Assembly: GCA_030598925.1 (NCBI GenBank)
Contig: JAUVPB010000004.1
Location: 1-32,737, forward strand
Source: Actinomycetes bacterium
Lineage (GTDB): Bacteria > Actinomycetota > Thermoleophilia > Gaiellales > Gaiellaceae
Length of the DNA stretch: 32,737 nucleotides
Direction of reading: 5' to 3'
The notes beneath the pieces are model-generated. The model saw only the letters and a list, made by a program, of their open reading frames with translations. It was not told where the DNA came from and made no database searches. Positions 8,865 through 21,806 of this stretch are shown here, piece after piece. How positions within the stretch are numbered: position 1 is the stretch's first letter; each line of letters begins with the position of its first letter. The translations under genes were made by a program, and so were the position numbers.

Positions 8865-11800
8865 CTACTCGGCGCCGCCGAGCTGGTCGCGCAGAGCGGC
8901 TGTCGCTTCCTCGTCGACCGTCATCGTCGGCTCGTCGACGACCACTCCGTAGGCGGCGCGTGCCTGCTCGACCGTGTGGAACCCGTCGAGCACGTCGTCG
9001 AGTACCTGGGCGGGCGGGCGCTCGAGCGGGTCGCCGTAGCCGCCAGAGCTCGGCACCACGATCTCCACACAGTCGCCCGCAGCCATACGGAAGTTCGTGA
9101 ACTTCGACGGCCAGTCTTCCTCGCCGGCCTCCCCGGGATTCTTGCGGGTCGACGCGAGCTGGCCCTCGTGGCCGCCGAAGATACCCCAGGGTGGGTCGCC
9201 GTAGAAGCGCTCGCCCTCGCTCGCGATGATCGTGTCGACGAGAAACCGATTGACCCGGACGGTGCCGATACCACCACGCCAGCGGCCGGGGGCTGCGGGT
9301 TCGTTGCGTAGCTCGTACCGCTCGGTCCTCATCGGGAACCGCCACTCGAGCTCCTCGATCGGATTGTTGCGCGTGTTGGCTACGAGCGAGTCGACCGAGT
9401 CCCAGCCGTCAGCGCCTTCGCGCCCACCGTGCGAACCTTCGTTCACCTCCAGATACACCCAGTACTCGTCCTCATCCGGATCGAAGCCGCTGTAGGAGAA
9501 GAACGTCGTCGCGGCGGAGTTCCCGGCCGTGATCTTCTCGGGAATGACCGGCGCCAGAGCCTGCAGCGTGAAGTCGACCATTCGCTGGATCTGGCAGAAG
9601 CGCGCCTTCGTCGCACGCGGAAACCGCGGGTTGAAGATCGATCCTTCCGGCGCGATCACGTTGACGGGCGCGAGCATGCCCTCGTTCTGGGGTACGAAGA
9701 CGTCGTACGTCGCCTCGTCGAGGAAGATCGTTCTCACGATGTACGTGGCAGCGCTCATGACCGCGCCCATGTAGGGCGAGTTGAACGCCGTCTCGGTCTC
9801 GCTGCTCGAGCCTGTCGTGTCGATCGTCAGCGTGTCGCCCTCGATGATGACCTTGATCTTCACCGGCAGGCGCGTGCCGTAGTTCTTCCCGTCATCGTCC
9901 ATCCACCCGACCGGCACGTCGTACTCGCCGTCGGGGACCTTGGCGATCTCCTGCCTCAGCATGCGCTCCGAGTAGTCGAGCCAGTCGTTCGCGGTGCCGA
10001 GAACCGTGTCCTTGCCGTAGCGGCGAATCAGCTCGACGAACCGCCGCTTGCCGCGCTCGCACGCGGCGATCATCGCCTCGATGTCACCCTTGTTGTGTGT
10101 CGGGGTGCGGACGTTCGTGAGCATCGAGCGCCACGCGCCGTCCTGTCGCTCTCCCTTCGAGGAGAGCTTCAACGCGTCCCAGATCTGGCCCTCGGCCCAC
10201 ATGTCGACGAGGTCGATCGCCATGCCTGGATACGCGCCCCCGATATCAAGCAGGTGCGCTGACGCGCCCGAGAACGCAACGAGCTCTCCCTCCCAGAAGA
10301 TGGGCACGACGATGCCGATGTCGGGCGAGTGCGTCGCTCCCTTGTAGGGGTGGTTGTGCGCGATCACGTCACCGTCGTGGATGTCCTCGCCGAGCTCTTT
10401 GATCACCCCCTTCACGATCTTCGGCATCGCGCCCATGAACATCGGCGTCGAGTCGGACTCCGCCAGCTCGTTGCCCTCGCGGTCGAAGATTCCGGCGCCA
10501 AGGTCCTCGGACTCACGGATGATCGAGCTGTAGGACATGCGGAAGAGGATGCTCGACATCTCCATGGCAATCGACTGGAATGCGCCACCGACCACGCGCA
10601 TGAGAACGGGCGTAGCGAGGCCGGCCCCGTGCCCGCCGGCTGCGCGGTCGTCGGCTCGGGTGCAGTCGACAACGATGTTTCCGTGTCGATCGATCGTCGC
10701 GACAAGCCCGGGCGGCACCACGGTCGTCGAGTCGTATTGCTGGATGATCGCCGGGCCAATGAGCTCGTGCCCGGCGCTCAGCGCCTCGCGAGCGAAGAAC
10801 GGCGTCCGCAACGTTCGCGGCTCGCCGTCCACCTCGAATATGACGTCGGCCTCGTTCTTCGCGACGGGTGAACCGGACGCCGGCTCGGTTTCGGGCCAAT
10901 CGAGCGGGGGGACGAGGCCGACCGCCATCACGCGCACGTTGACGATCTGAATCTTCGCGTCGAAGCGTTGTCCGTACTCTCGCTCGTGTGCCGTGTGGAA
11001 CGACATCTCTGTGGCCGCGATCCACTCGTCGTCGATCGCCCCGGACGGCACTTCGCACCGAACCTCGTAGCCCTGGCCCACGTACCGGCAGTCCGCGAAT
11101 CGTGTGACGACTGCGCGCTCACCGGTGTAGCCATCGCGTATTAGCAGGTCGTCAGCCTGGCTCTCGAGCGCGTCGAGCGTTCCGGCGAACCCGGTGGCGT
11201 CGAGCCGGTCGAGCCGTTCCATTACCGTCGCGACGAGCTCGTGCAAGACGTCCGTGGCGAGCAGTCCTGTCGCCGACGTGATGCCTGGATGGGGCGGCAC
11301 GAGCACACGCGGGATGTCGAGCTCGAGCGCGATGTCACACGCGAACAGGGGTCCTGCTCCGCCGGCCGCCACCAGCGTGAAGTCGCGCGGGTCGTAGCCG
11401 CGGCGGACCGAGTTCAGTTCAATCGACTGCGTCATGCCGAACTTCTGGACCTGCAGCAGGCCGAGCGCGGCCTCGGTGGTGCTGATGCCGAGCGGCTCCG
11501 CCACGCTGGCCAACGCTTGTTCGGCCTGGTCGCGGTCGAGCGGCATCTGTCCGCCGAGGAGCCCTTCGGCGGGGAGGCGTCCGAGCACGAGCTGCGCGTC
11601 GGTCGATGTCGGCTCCTTGCCTCCGCGGCCGTAACAGGCGGGGCCGGGCTCAGCGCCGGCGCTCTGTGGCCCGACCCGAAACACGCCGCCGCGGTCGACG
11701 TACGCGATCGAGCCGCCGCCGGCGCCGATCGTGTCGACGTCCACCATCGGCACCATCGCGTGGTAACCACCGACGGTCGTGTCGACGAGGTGCCGCATTC

Positions 11801-12719
11801 GCAGCTCGCCGCCGGGGGCGACGCCGATGTCGGCGGAGGTACCGCCGATGTCGAGCGTGACGACGTTCTCGTAGCCGGCCATGCGACCTGCCCAGATGCC
11901 ACCGATCAGGCCCGCGACGGGTCCTGACGTCAGCAGCGACACGGGCCGTGCGCTCGCAACCTCGGCGCCGACGGTGCCGCCGTTCGATTGCATGAGCTGG
12001 AGGTCGTGGGCGAACCCGGCCGTCTCGAGAGCCTCGGCGAGCCTGCGGATGTACTCAGAGACGCGTGGCCCGATGAACGCGTTCAGGCAGACGGTTGAGA
12101 AGCGCTCGTACTCTCGATACAGGGGGAGCACCTCGTGCGAGACCGAGCGATATGCCTCCGGGAACTCCTCTTCGAGAATGGTCGCGATGCGCTGCTCGTG
12201 TTCCGGGTTCAGGTAGGAATGGAGCAGGCAGACGGCGACCGCGTCCACACCGGCAGCCTTGAGCTCCCGCACGCGGTTACGGGCCTCCTCGTCGTCGAGC
12301 GGCGTCAAGACGTCGCCCCGCGGGGTCGTGACGCGCTCGCTGACGGTGAGCCGGTTTCGGCGCCGCACGAGAGGGCTGCTCTGCCACGGCAGCTCGCAGT
12401 GCAGCGAGAAGTTCTTTGGCCGCTTGTGGCGCGCGATGTGCAGGATGTCGCGCATGCCCTCTGTGGTGATCAGGCCGACGTTCGCGCCGTCGCGTTCGAG
12501 CACGATGTTCGTCGCCACCGTCGTCCCGTGCAGGACCGCGTCGATCTCTGCGAGCGACAGACCCTGCGCTTCGCAGAGCCGCTGGATGCCGGCGACCGTG
12601 CCCCGCGCCGGATCGTCGGGCGTCGAAGGCACTTTGTCGACCCGGATGGCTCCGGCCTCCTCGTCCACGAGGATCAGGTCGGTGAACGTTCCACCTACGT
12701 CAACACCGATCCGCTTCAT
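8865..12719 (-). CDS. Fused hydantoinase A/hydantoinase B (5-oxoprolinase-like) protein
   Basis: N-terminal HyuA: MKRIGVDVGGTFTDLILVDEEAGAIRVDKVPSTPDDPARG...LDIGGTSADIGV. C-terminal HyuB begins around MRVVGGAFQSIAMEMSSILFRMSYSSIIRESEDLGAGIFD (Met codon at 10599-10601) and ends SSGGYGDPLERPPAQVLDDVLDGFHTVEQARAAYGVVVDE. One continuous frame; start trimmed to ATG at 12717-12719. Confidence 0.92.
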   Translation of the reverse strand: MKRIGVDVGGTFTDLILVDEEAGAIRVDKVPSTPDDPARGTVAGIQRLCEAQGLSLAEIDAVLHGTTVATNIVLERDGANVGLITTEGMRDILHIARHKRPKNFSLHCELPWQSSPLVRRRNRLTVSERVTTPRGDVLTPLDDEEARNRVRELKAAGVDAVAVCLLHSYLNPEHEQRIATILEEEFPEAYRSVSHEVLPLYREYERFSTVCLNAFIGPRVSEYIRRLAEALETAGFAHDLQLMQSNGGTVGAEVASARPVSLLTSGPVAGLIGGIWAGRMAGYENVVTLDIGGTSADIGVAPGGELRMRHLVDTTVGGYHAMVPMVDVDTIGAGGGSIAYVDRGGVFRVGPQSAGAEPGPACYGRGGKEPTSTDAQLVLGRLPAEGLLGGQMPLDRDQAEQALASVAEPLGISTTEAALGLLQVQKFGMTQSIELNSVRRGYDPRDFTLVAAGGAGPLFACDIALELDIPRVLVPPHPGITSATGLLATDVLHELVATVMERLDRLDATGFAGTLDALESQADDLLIRDGYTGERAVVTRFADCRYVGQGYEVRCEVPSGAIDDEWIAATEMSFHTAHEREYGQRFDAKIQIVNVRVMAVGLVPPLDWPETEPASGSPVAKNEADVIFEVDGEPRTLRTPFFAREALSAGHELIGPAIIQQYDSTTVVPPGLVATIDRHGNIVVDCTRADDRAAGGHGAGLATPVLMRVVGGAFQSIAMEMSSILFRMSYSSIIRESEDLGAGIFDREGNELAESDSTPMFMGAMPKIVKGVIKELGEDIHDGDVIAHNHPYKGATHSPDIGIVVPIFWEGELVAFSGASAHLLDIGGAYPGMAIDLVDMWAEGQIWDALKLSSKGERQDGAWRSMLTNVRTPTHNKGDIEAMIAACERGKRRFVELIRRYGKDTVLGTANDWLDYSERMLRQEIAKVPDGEYDVPVGWMDDDGKNYGTRLPVKIKVIIEGDTLTIDTTGSSSETETAFNSPYMGAVMSAATYIVRTIFLDEATYDVFVPQNEGMLAPVNVIAPEGSIFNPRFPRATKARFCQIQRMVDFTLQALAPVIPEKITAGNSAATTFFSYSGFDPDEDEYWVYLEVNEGSHGGREGADGWDSVDSLVANTRNNPIEELEWRFPMRTERYELRNEPAAPGRWRGGIGTVRVNRFLVDTIIASEGERFYGDPPWGIFGGHEGQLASTRKNPGEAGEEDWPSKFTNFRMAAGDCVEIVVPSSGGYGDPLERPPAQVLDDVLDGFHTVEQARAAYGVVVDEPTMTVDEEATAALRDQLGGAE

Positions 12720-12969
12720 AGTCCGTCTCCTCGAGCTTCGGCTGGCTGGCGTGCGCACGCTATCGATCAGGCTGCGTCAATGGGTCGACGTACCGTCGTG
12801 TTGGTGTCTCCGAGCCGTCGCCAAGTCATCGATCGTGAGTACGATCTCGCCCACGCGTCGACGCGCGCGTGTGTCGTTGCGCAGCGAGGGCGCGTACGGG
12901 AAGATCTTTACCGAGCTCGGCCAACGGGAGGCGATTGCGAGTCGCTTGAGGAAGAGGAGGCATCGGCTC

Positions 12970-14091
12970 ATGTGGAACGGAAACCTTGTCATCGACGCGG
13001 TCGCTCACGCGTATGACTTCGTCGATTCGAACCGAATGGATCACTGCTCGCCCGAGGAGTACGCCGGCCTGATCAAGTTCGTCTACGATCTCGGGCACGG
13101 ACCGCTCGAGTCGCGCGAGCCCGGCTACCTCCTGAACGACGAGGAGTGGTCTGCGGGCTGGACTCCCGAGGAGCTGGCGAGCGTCTACTTCGAGGAATCC
13201 GACGTCGACGTAGTGGTCTACCACGGGGTCGAGATCGCCGCCTACTTCAAGCGCGGGTCGTCTCCGTGGCAGATCGGCGTCGAGCTGAAGAAGCTCTATC
13301 CCGATCGGGTCTTGCTCTATGCGCCGGTCGACCCGCTGAAGGGGCTGGGTGAGCTCGAGACGATGGAGCGCCTCATGGAGGAGGCGCCGATCAACGGCTT
13401 CAAGTTCTACCCCTCGAACGGCATGATCGATCACGAGCGAAACAGGGCGATGACGACGATGTACGACGATCCCGAGAAGGCCTTCCCGTTCTTCGAGAAG
13501 GGCCGCGAGCTCGGGGTCAACGTCATGGCGATCCACAAGGCGTGGCCGGTCGGCCCGGGGCCGCTCGACAAGGACAAGATCGACGACGTCAACAGCGCCG
13601 CGGTGGCGTTTCCGGATCTCATCTTCGAGGTCGTCCACTCCGGCTGGGCGTTTCTCGAGGAATGCGGCATCCAGCTGATGACGCACCCCAACATCTGGGC
13701 GAACCTCGAGGCCGTGGCGAACTTTGCCGTCCGCCAGCCGCGCCGGTTCGCGCACGTCATCGGCACCCTCATGCGCTACGGCGGCGACGATCGAATCATG
13801 TGGGGCACCGGTTGCCCGCTCGGTCATCCGCAGCCGATGGTCGAGGCATTCGCGAACTTCCAGATGCCCGAGGACTTGCAGGAAGGCTACGGCTACGTGC
13901 CGCTCAGCGATGAGACCAAAGCGAAGATCTTCGGCGGCAACATGGCGCGTCTGCACAGCCTGGACGTGGAAGGGATCAAGCGGTCGACTGCGACAGACGA
14001 CTGGGCGGAGCGGCGCCGCGTGTACGTCGAGGCTCCTGACGGTCCGTGGCGCGATCTGCGCAAGCGCGTCGAGGCAGGCGTCGCCGCGTGA
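12970..14091 (+). CDS. Amidohydrolase-2-fold protein with degenerate metal-ligand motifs
   Basis: ATG 12970 preceded by a purine-rich RBS (gaggaagaggagg). MWNGNLVIDAVAHAYDFVDSN..., FKFYPSNGMIDHERN, MAIHKAWPVG, IFEVVHSGWAFLEECG, IMWGTGCPLGHPQPMVEAF; overall layout of the amidohydrolase_2 family. Confidence 0.82.
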   Translation: MWNGNLVIDAVAHAYDFVDSNRMDHCSPEEYAGLIKFVYDLGHGPLESREPGYLLNDEEWSAGWTPEELASVYFEESDVDVVVYHGVEIAAYFKRGSSPWQIGVELKKLYPDRVLLYAPVDPLKGLGELETMERLMEEAPINGFKFYPSNGMIDHERNRAMTTMYDDPEKAFPFFEKGRELGVNVMAIHKAWPVGPGPLDKDKIDDVNSAAVAFPDLIFEVVHSGWAFLEECGIQLMTHPNIWANLEAVANFAVRQPRRFAHVIGTLMRYGGDDRIMWGTGCPLGHPQPMVEAFANFQMPEDLQEGYGYVPLSDETKAKIFGGNMARLHSLDVEGIKRSTATDDWAERRRVYVEAPDGPWRDLRKRVEAGVAA

Positions 14092-14495
14092 GCCCCCACA
14101 GTCTCGCCGGTCGCGTTCGCTCTGCCGTCAACGACGTTCCCGATCCGTGTTCCGTCTCGCAGGGCGTGCCTACCGGCCTCGTAGACATGGGGCTCCTCTG
14201 TGCGATTGACGTCGAGCCCCCGGTCGATGGCCGAAGCAGCGTCACCGTGCGTCTGCGGTTGACGGGCCCCGGCTGCCTGTACGCGATCTACTTCGAGCGC
14301 GAGATCCGCGAGCGAGTCGAAGCCATGCCGGATGTCCGACAGATCGAGATCGACTTCAGCCCGGAGTTCGACTGGTCGCCCGACGACATCGCGCCTCACG
14401 TGCAGGAGCAGCTGAGAGAGCGCCGCGAGCGGCTGATCGCGCAGCTGCCTGTCCGCGGCGACGGACTTGCACCCGCGCCCGCGTCGCGCGCCTAG
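14088..14495 (+). CDS. MIP18/PaaD-like (DUF59) metal-sulfur cluster assembly-type protein
   Basis: VDMGLLCAIDVEPPVDGRSSVTVRLRLTGPGCLYAIYFEREIRERVEAMPDVRQIEIDFSPEFDWSPDDIAPHVQEQL matches the DUF59 layout (D-x-G-L, T-x-P-G-C, W-x-P/W-S-P-D). GTG start overlaps the amidohydrolase stop (GTGA). Confidence 0.78.
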   Translation: MSPHSLAGRVRSAVNDVPDPCSVSQGVPTGLVDMGLLCAIDVEPPVDGRSSVTVRLRLTGPGCLYAIYFEREIRERVEAMPDVRQIEIDFSPEFDWSPDDIAPHVQEQLRERRERLIAQLPVRGDGLAPAPASRA

Positions 14496-14522
14496 GCCCG
14501 ACGGTGGCGGCGGCCGCGGTGG

Positions 14523-15461
14523 CTAGAAGGTAGCCGAGCGCGCGCCGCTCGCGATCAGCAGCAGGATCACGATCGCCAGCACGATTCGATAGATCACGAA
14601 GCCGGTGAAGCTGTGCCGACGCACGAGTCCCAGCAGGGCGTGGATGGCGAATAGGCCGCTGCCGAATGCGGCGATCGTCCCGACGACGAACGGCCCCACC
14701 CAGCCGCTGGGCAACTCCCCGAATCCGACGTCTTTGACAGCCGTGTAGATGACGGCGGCCACCGAGACCGGTACCAGGAGGAGGAAGGAGAAGCGGGCCG
14801 CGGTGTCGCGGTCGAGCCGGAGCGCACGCCCGGCAGAGATCGTGATGCCTGAACGTGAGACGCCGGGCATCAGCGCCAGGCACTGCAGTAGGCCGACCAC
14901 GACGGCGGTCTTCATCGTGAGGTCGCTGAACTTGCGGTCCTGAGGTCTGCGGTCGGCCAACCAGAGCACGACGCCGAAGACCGCTAGCAGGATCGCAATC
15001 TGCCACGGCTCGCCGAGGTGGCTCGAGATCTTGTCGGCGAACAGGCCGCCGACGATGAGCGCCGGGATTGTGGCGATCGCGACAAACCAGGCAATCCGCT
15101 CGTCTGTCGTCTTGATGGTGCGCGTGCGGAGCGTGCCGAGCCAGGCTGCTGTCAGCCTGGAAATGTCGGTCCAGAAGTACATGATCACCGCGACCGTCGT
15201 GCCGATGTGAAGCGCAACGTCAAACGTCTGGTTGAACGCGTCGTTGTCCTCGAGGAACGTCCATTCGGCGAGCCAGGGCACGAGAATCAGATGGCCCGAG
15301 GACGAGATCGGCAGCAGTTCCGTGAGGCCCTGGACGATGCCGAGCGCAAACGCCTGCCAGTTGGACAGAGCAGTTGCTTCTTCGGCGAAGCCGGCCGCAG
15401 CTAATACAAGTGCGATGAGTATCGCCGCGGCCGCTATCGCGTACGTACGGACACGGCCCAC
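14523..15461 (-). CDS. uppP: Undecaprenyl-diphosphatase
   Basis: LGIVQGLTELLPISSSGHLILVPWL, MPGVSRSGITISAGRALRLDRDTAARFSFLLLVPVSVAAVIY and multiple TM segments; characteristic BacA/UppP motifs. Confidence 0.95.
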   Translation of the reverse strand: MGRVRTYAIAAAAILIALVLAAAGFAEEATALSNWQAFALGIVQGLTELLPISSSGHLILVPWLAEWTFLEDNDAFNQTFDVALHIGTTVAVIMYFWTDISRLTAAWLGTLRTRTIKTTDERIAWFVAIATIPALIVGGLFADKISSHLGEPWQIAILLAVFGVVLWLADRRPQDRKFSDLTMKTAVVVGLLQCLALMPGVSRSGITISAGRALRLDRDTAARFSFLLLVPVSVAAVIYTAVKDVGFGELPSGWVGPFVVGTIAAFGSGLFAIHALLGLVRRHSFTGFVIYRIVLAIVILLLIASGARSATF

Positions 15462-15487
15462 CGCAGTCGATATCGTACTGCTCGCTC

Positions 15488-16078
15488 GTGTCGAACGGAG
15501 AGATCATCATCTCGGTGGTCACGGCCGTCCTGGTCGTGTTTAGCCTCGTCGTGTCGACCGTGATCCCGAAGGGGGATCCAAACTTTCCAGGGCGACGCAA
15601 CCTCGTGACCTTCACGCTCGTGTGTCTCGTGCTCGTTGGCGGCACGCTCGCGGCCGTTGAGGTCTACGGCGCGGAAGATCACGTCGCTGAGGCAGCGGAG
15701 GTAGCTGGCGAGGACGAGCCTGCCGGAGAACCACCGGCGGGCGAGAGCGGCGGAGCCGAGCCCGAACCGGGCGAAGCGGAGTCTCCTCCGCCCGACGAGG
15801 AGGCAGGCGAGGCGCCGCCGCCGGCCGGCAGCGGCGGCGATCCGGTGGCAGGGAGCGAGATCTATGCCTCCGCCGGTTGCGGCAGCTGCCATGTACTTGC
15901 CGATGCCGGCTCGACGGGCGCGATCGGACCGAACCTCGACGAGTCGCCGCCGTCCTTCGAGCTCGTCGTCGATCGTGTTACGAACGGCGCCGGCGCGATG
16001 CCGTCGTTCAGCGGTCAGCTGAGTGCCGCCGAGATCGATGATGTCGCCGCGTATGTCGTGGCCGCTACATCCGGCTAG
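15488..16078 (+). CDS. Membrane-anchored c-type cytochrome
   Basis: N-terminal TM helices, a Glu/Pro/Gly-rich linker, then heme motif AGCGSCHVLADAGSTGAIGPNLDE (CxxCH) and a distal Met in GAMPSFSGQLSAAEIDDVAAYVVA. Confidence 0.87.
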   Translation: MSNGEIIISVVTAVLVVFSLVVSTVIPKGDPNFPGRRNLVTFTLVCLVLVGGTLAAVEVYGAEDHVAEAAEVAGEDEPAGEPPAGESGGAEPEPGEAESPPPDEEAGEAPPPAGSGGDPVAGSEIYASAGCGSCHVLADAGSTGAIGPNLDESPPSFELVVDRVTNGAGAMPSFSGQLSAAEIDDVAAYVVAATSG

Positions 16079-16087
16079 GTTTGAAGC

Positions 16088-16177
16088 GGAGAGGGTGGGA
16101 TTCGAACCCACGACCCGGGTCTACCCCGAGTACGCGATTTCCAGTCGCGCTCCTTAGGCCAACTCGGACACCTCTCC
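16088..16177 (-). tRNA. tRNA-Ser (anticodon GGA)
   Basis: Reverse complement GGAGAGGTGTCCGAGTTGGCCTAAGGAGCGCGACTGGAAATCGCGTACTCGGGGTAGACCCGGGTCGTGGGTTCGAATCCCACCCTCTCC: 7-bp acceptor stem GGAGAGG/CCTCTCC, anticodon loop CTGGAAA (GGA), long variable arm and GGTTCGAATCC T-loop. No CCA encoded. Confidence 0.96.
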
Positions 16178-16357
16178 GGGTCCGGCGGGTGCCGCCGGGT
16201 TCCTATGGTTGCACACGAGCTGCGGCGGCCGGCGCCAGCGGCGCGCTCAGGCCGGCGCGGGGCTCGATCGCAGCCCAGCCGAAAGGCGCACGTGGCACGA
16301 TAGGCGCGGGTTCGGGCGCACTTGCGCGGTCGAGCCGCTGCTCGGAAGGAGGGCGAT

Positions 16358-19792
<3,435 letters not shown>

Positions 19793-20090
19793 GTACGCCC
19801 TGCGTCGGCTGTCCGAGCCCGCGTTTCGAGCGATGGTCGAGTACTGCGCGGTTCCGTGGCAGACCGGAGCGTTGCCCGCCAAGACCAAGGAGCTCATCTA
19901 CATCTCGGTCGACTCGACGCCGACGCATCGCTATCTGCCGGGCTTGCGCTTCCACATCGGCAACGCGCTCGAGCTGGGCGCCACACGCCGGGAGATCCTG
20001 GACGTGGTCGAGATCGCGGCGGCAGCGGGTCCCGCGCACGGTATCGAGTAGGGAGGCTCGGGCCGCGGCGGTGCGCCAGGAGCGGAGGCG

Positions 20091-21716
20091 CTAGGAGCCG
20101 ATTCGCTTAGCCTTGATAACGATGCCTGCCGCCTCTCGATCCCAGGTGTCGTCGGTCATGCCCTGCTTTCGGAGCTCGACCTTGCGAATCTTCTCAGTCG
20201 GCGTCAGCGGGAGCTCGCTCACCGAGCGGAAGTAGCGCGGCACCATGAAGTGGGCGACGCGCGGCCTGAGGAACGAGACCACATCCTCGAAGTCGATCGT
20301 CTTGCCTTCTGCCGGCTGCAACACGGCGAGAATCTCGTCCTCGGCGTACTCGCTCCTCGTCGCGATCACCGCCGCTGCGGCGACGTCCGGATGGGCGGAT
20401 AGCTCAATCTCGAGCTCCAGCGATGAGACGAACTCGCCCCGCCGCCGGATCGCGTCCTTGATGCGGTCGACGAAGTAGTAGTCGCCGTTCTCGTCGACCC
20501 GACCGGCGTCGCCCGTGTGGAACCAGCCGTTGCGCCATGCTGCGGCGGTCGCCTCCGGCATGTTGTTGTACCCGTGGTTCATGCCCCACGGCGCGTCGCA
20601 GCGCACGACGAACTCGCCGACCTCGCCAACTGGTACCTCGCAGTGGTTCTCGTCGACGAGCCGCACCTCGGCGCCGTCTCGGAGCCGCCCGCAGGTGCCG
20701 GGAATGGTCGGCGTAGGGCCCGAGACGATGGGGGTGCAGATCTCGGTCATGTTGTAGATCGAGCGCACCTCGACGCCGAAGCGCTCGGCGAATGCCGGCA
20801 CGTCGTCGACCACCGGGACCATGAACATCAACCTCATCGGATGGTCGGCGTCGTCGGGCGATGGTGGTTGCGCCTCGAGAAACGCGGCCATCGCGCCTAG
20901 GAGGAATACGACTGTTGATTCGGTGTCGCGAACCTGCTGCCAGAAAGTGCCCGTCCGAAACCGCTCGATGAAGGCGATCGAGCCGCCCCGGAGCAGCATC
21001 GAGTTGAACAATCCCGTCCCACCCATGTGGTAGATGGGCAGGTTGATCATGTACCGGTCGTCGCTAGTTAGGAACGGCCACGTCGGAGGACCGAACATCG
21101 AGTAGGAGTGCATGTACGAGGACAGCGCCCCCTTCGATGGACCTGTCGTGCCGGACGTGTACCAGACGCCCTGCGTATCCCACGGCTCGATCGGGCGGTC
21201 GAGCTCGAGCGCCTTCTCGTCGACGGGCGTGTCGGTCAAGATCGATCCGTCGTGCGCCTGGAGACCCGGGATTTCGGGCCCGCGGCCGCCGAGGTGGACG
21301 ATCTGCTCGAGTTCAGCCAGCTCGACCTCGGAGAAACGCTCCACGAGCTGCGCGTGGGTGACGACGATGCTGGCGCCGGAGTTCCTGATTACGTGCGCGA
21401 GCAGATTCCCCTTGTACGCCGGGTTGGCCGGAATGTAGACCGCGCCGAGGTAGTTGAGCCCGTACCAAACAGCGATCGCCTCCGGCGAGCTGGGCAAGAA
21501 CGAGAGCACGTGCCCGCCCGGCTTGACGCCGAGCTCGCGGAAGCCGGCTGCGTGGCGCTTCGCGATCGCGAGCATCTCCGCATACGTCCACTCGTCGCCA
21601 CTCGCGAAGCGAATGAAGACCCGCTCGGGCTGCTCGGACCCGTGGCGCTCGAGCAGATATCGCAGCACGACTTCGTCTCGTGGCGGGATCCGAGGATCGG
21701 CTTGGTCCGACGTCAA
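20091..21716 (-). CDS. AMP-dependent acyl-CoA synthetase/ligase (CaiC-like)
   Basis: WYTSGTTGPSKGALSSYMHS, YNMTEICTPIVSG, FHTGDAGRVDENGDYYFVDRIKDAIRRRGEFVSSLELEIELSAHPDVAAAAV, LPLTPTEKIRKVELRKQG. Confidence 0.9.
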   Translation of the reverse strand: MTSDQADPRIPPRDEVVLRYLLERHGSEQPERVFIRFASGDEWTYAEMLAIAKRHAAGFRELGVKPGGHVLSFLPSSPEAIAVWYGLNYLGAVYIPANPAYKGNLLAHVIRNSGASIVVTHAQLVERFSEVELAELEQIVHLGGRGPEIPGLQAHDGSILTDTPVDEKALELDRPIEPWDTQGVWYTSGTTGPSKGALSSYMHSYSMFGPPTWPFLTSDDRYMINLPIYHMGGTGLFNSMLLRGGSIAFIERFRTGTFWQQVRDTESTVVFLLGAMAAFLEAQPPSPDDADHPMRLMFMVPVVDDVPAFAERFGVEVRSIYNMTEICTPIVSGPTPTIPGTCGRLRDGAEVRLVDENHCEVPVGEVGEFVVRCDAPWGMNHGYNNMPEATAAAWRNGWFHTGDAGRVDENGDYYFVDRIKDAIRRRGEFVSSLELEIELSAHPDVAAAAVIATRSEYAEDEILAVLQPAEGKTIDFEDVVSFLRPRVAHFMVPRYFRSVSELPLTPTEKIRKVELRKQGMTDDTWDREAAGIVIKAKRIGS

Positions 21717-21806
21717 AGCTACTCCTTTTCTCGTCCGGCCGTGGCCACGAGAAGGCGTAGATTAGTCTGAACGCGCCGCACCGACTAACGGACCCGAGAA
21801 GTTGCG

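Noticed and set aside
8838-8875. TTGACA-like -35 box on the plus strand
   Set aside because: No suitable -10 element at the right spacing, and it would fire antisense into hyuAB.
9429-10262. 277-aa plus-strand ORF
   Set aside because: Antisense to the HyuB half of the fusion gene; no domain features.
12826-13956. 376-aa minus-strand ORF
   Set aside because: Antisense to the amidohydrolase-like gene, which has an RBS and family motifs; no domain signal in this frame.
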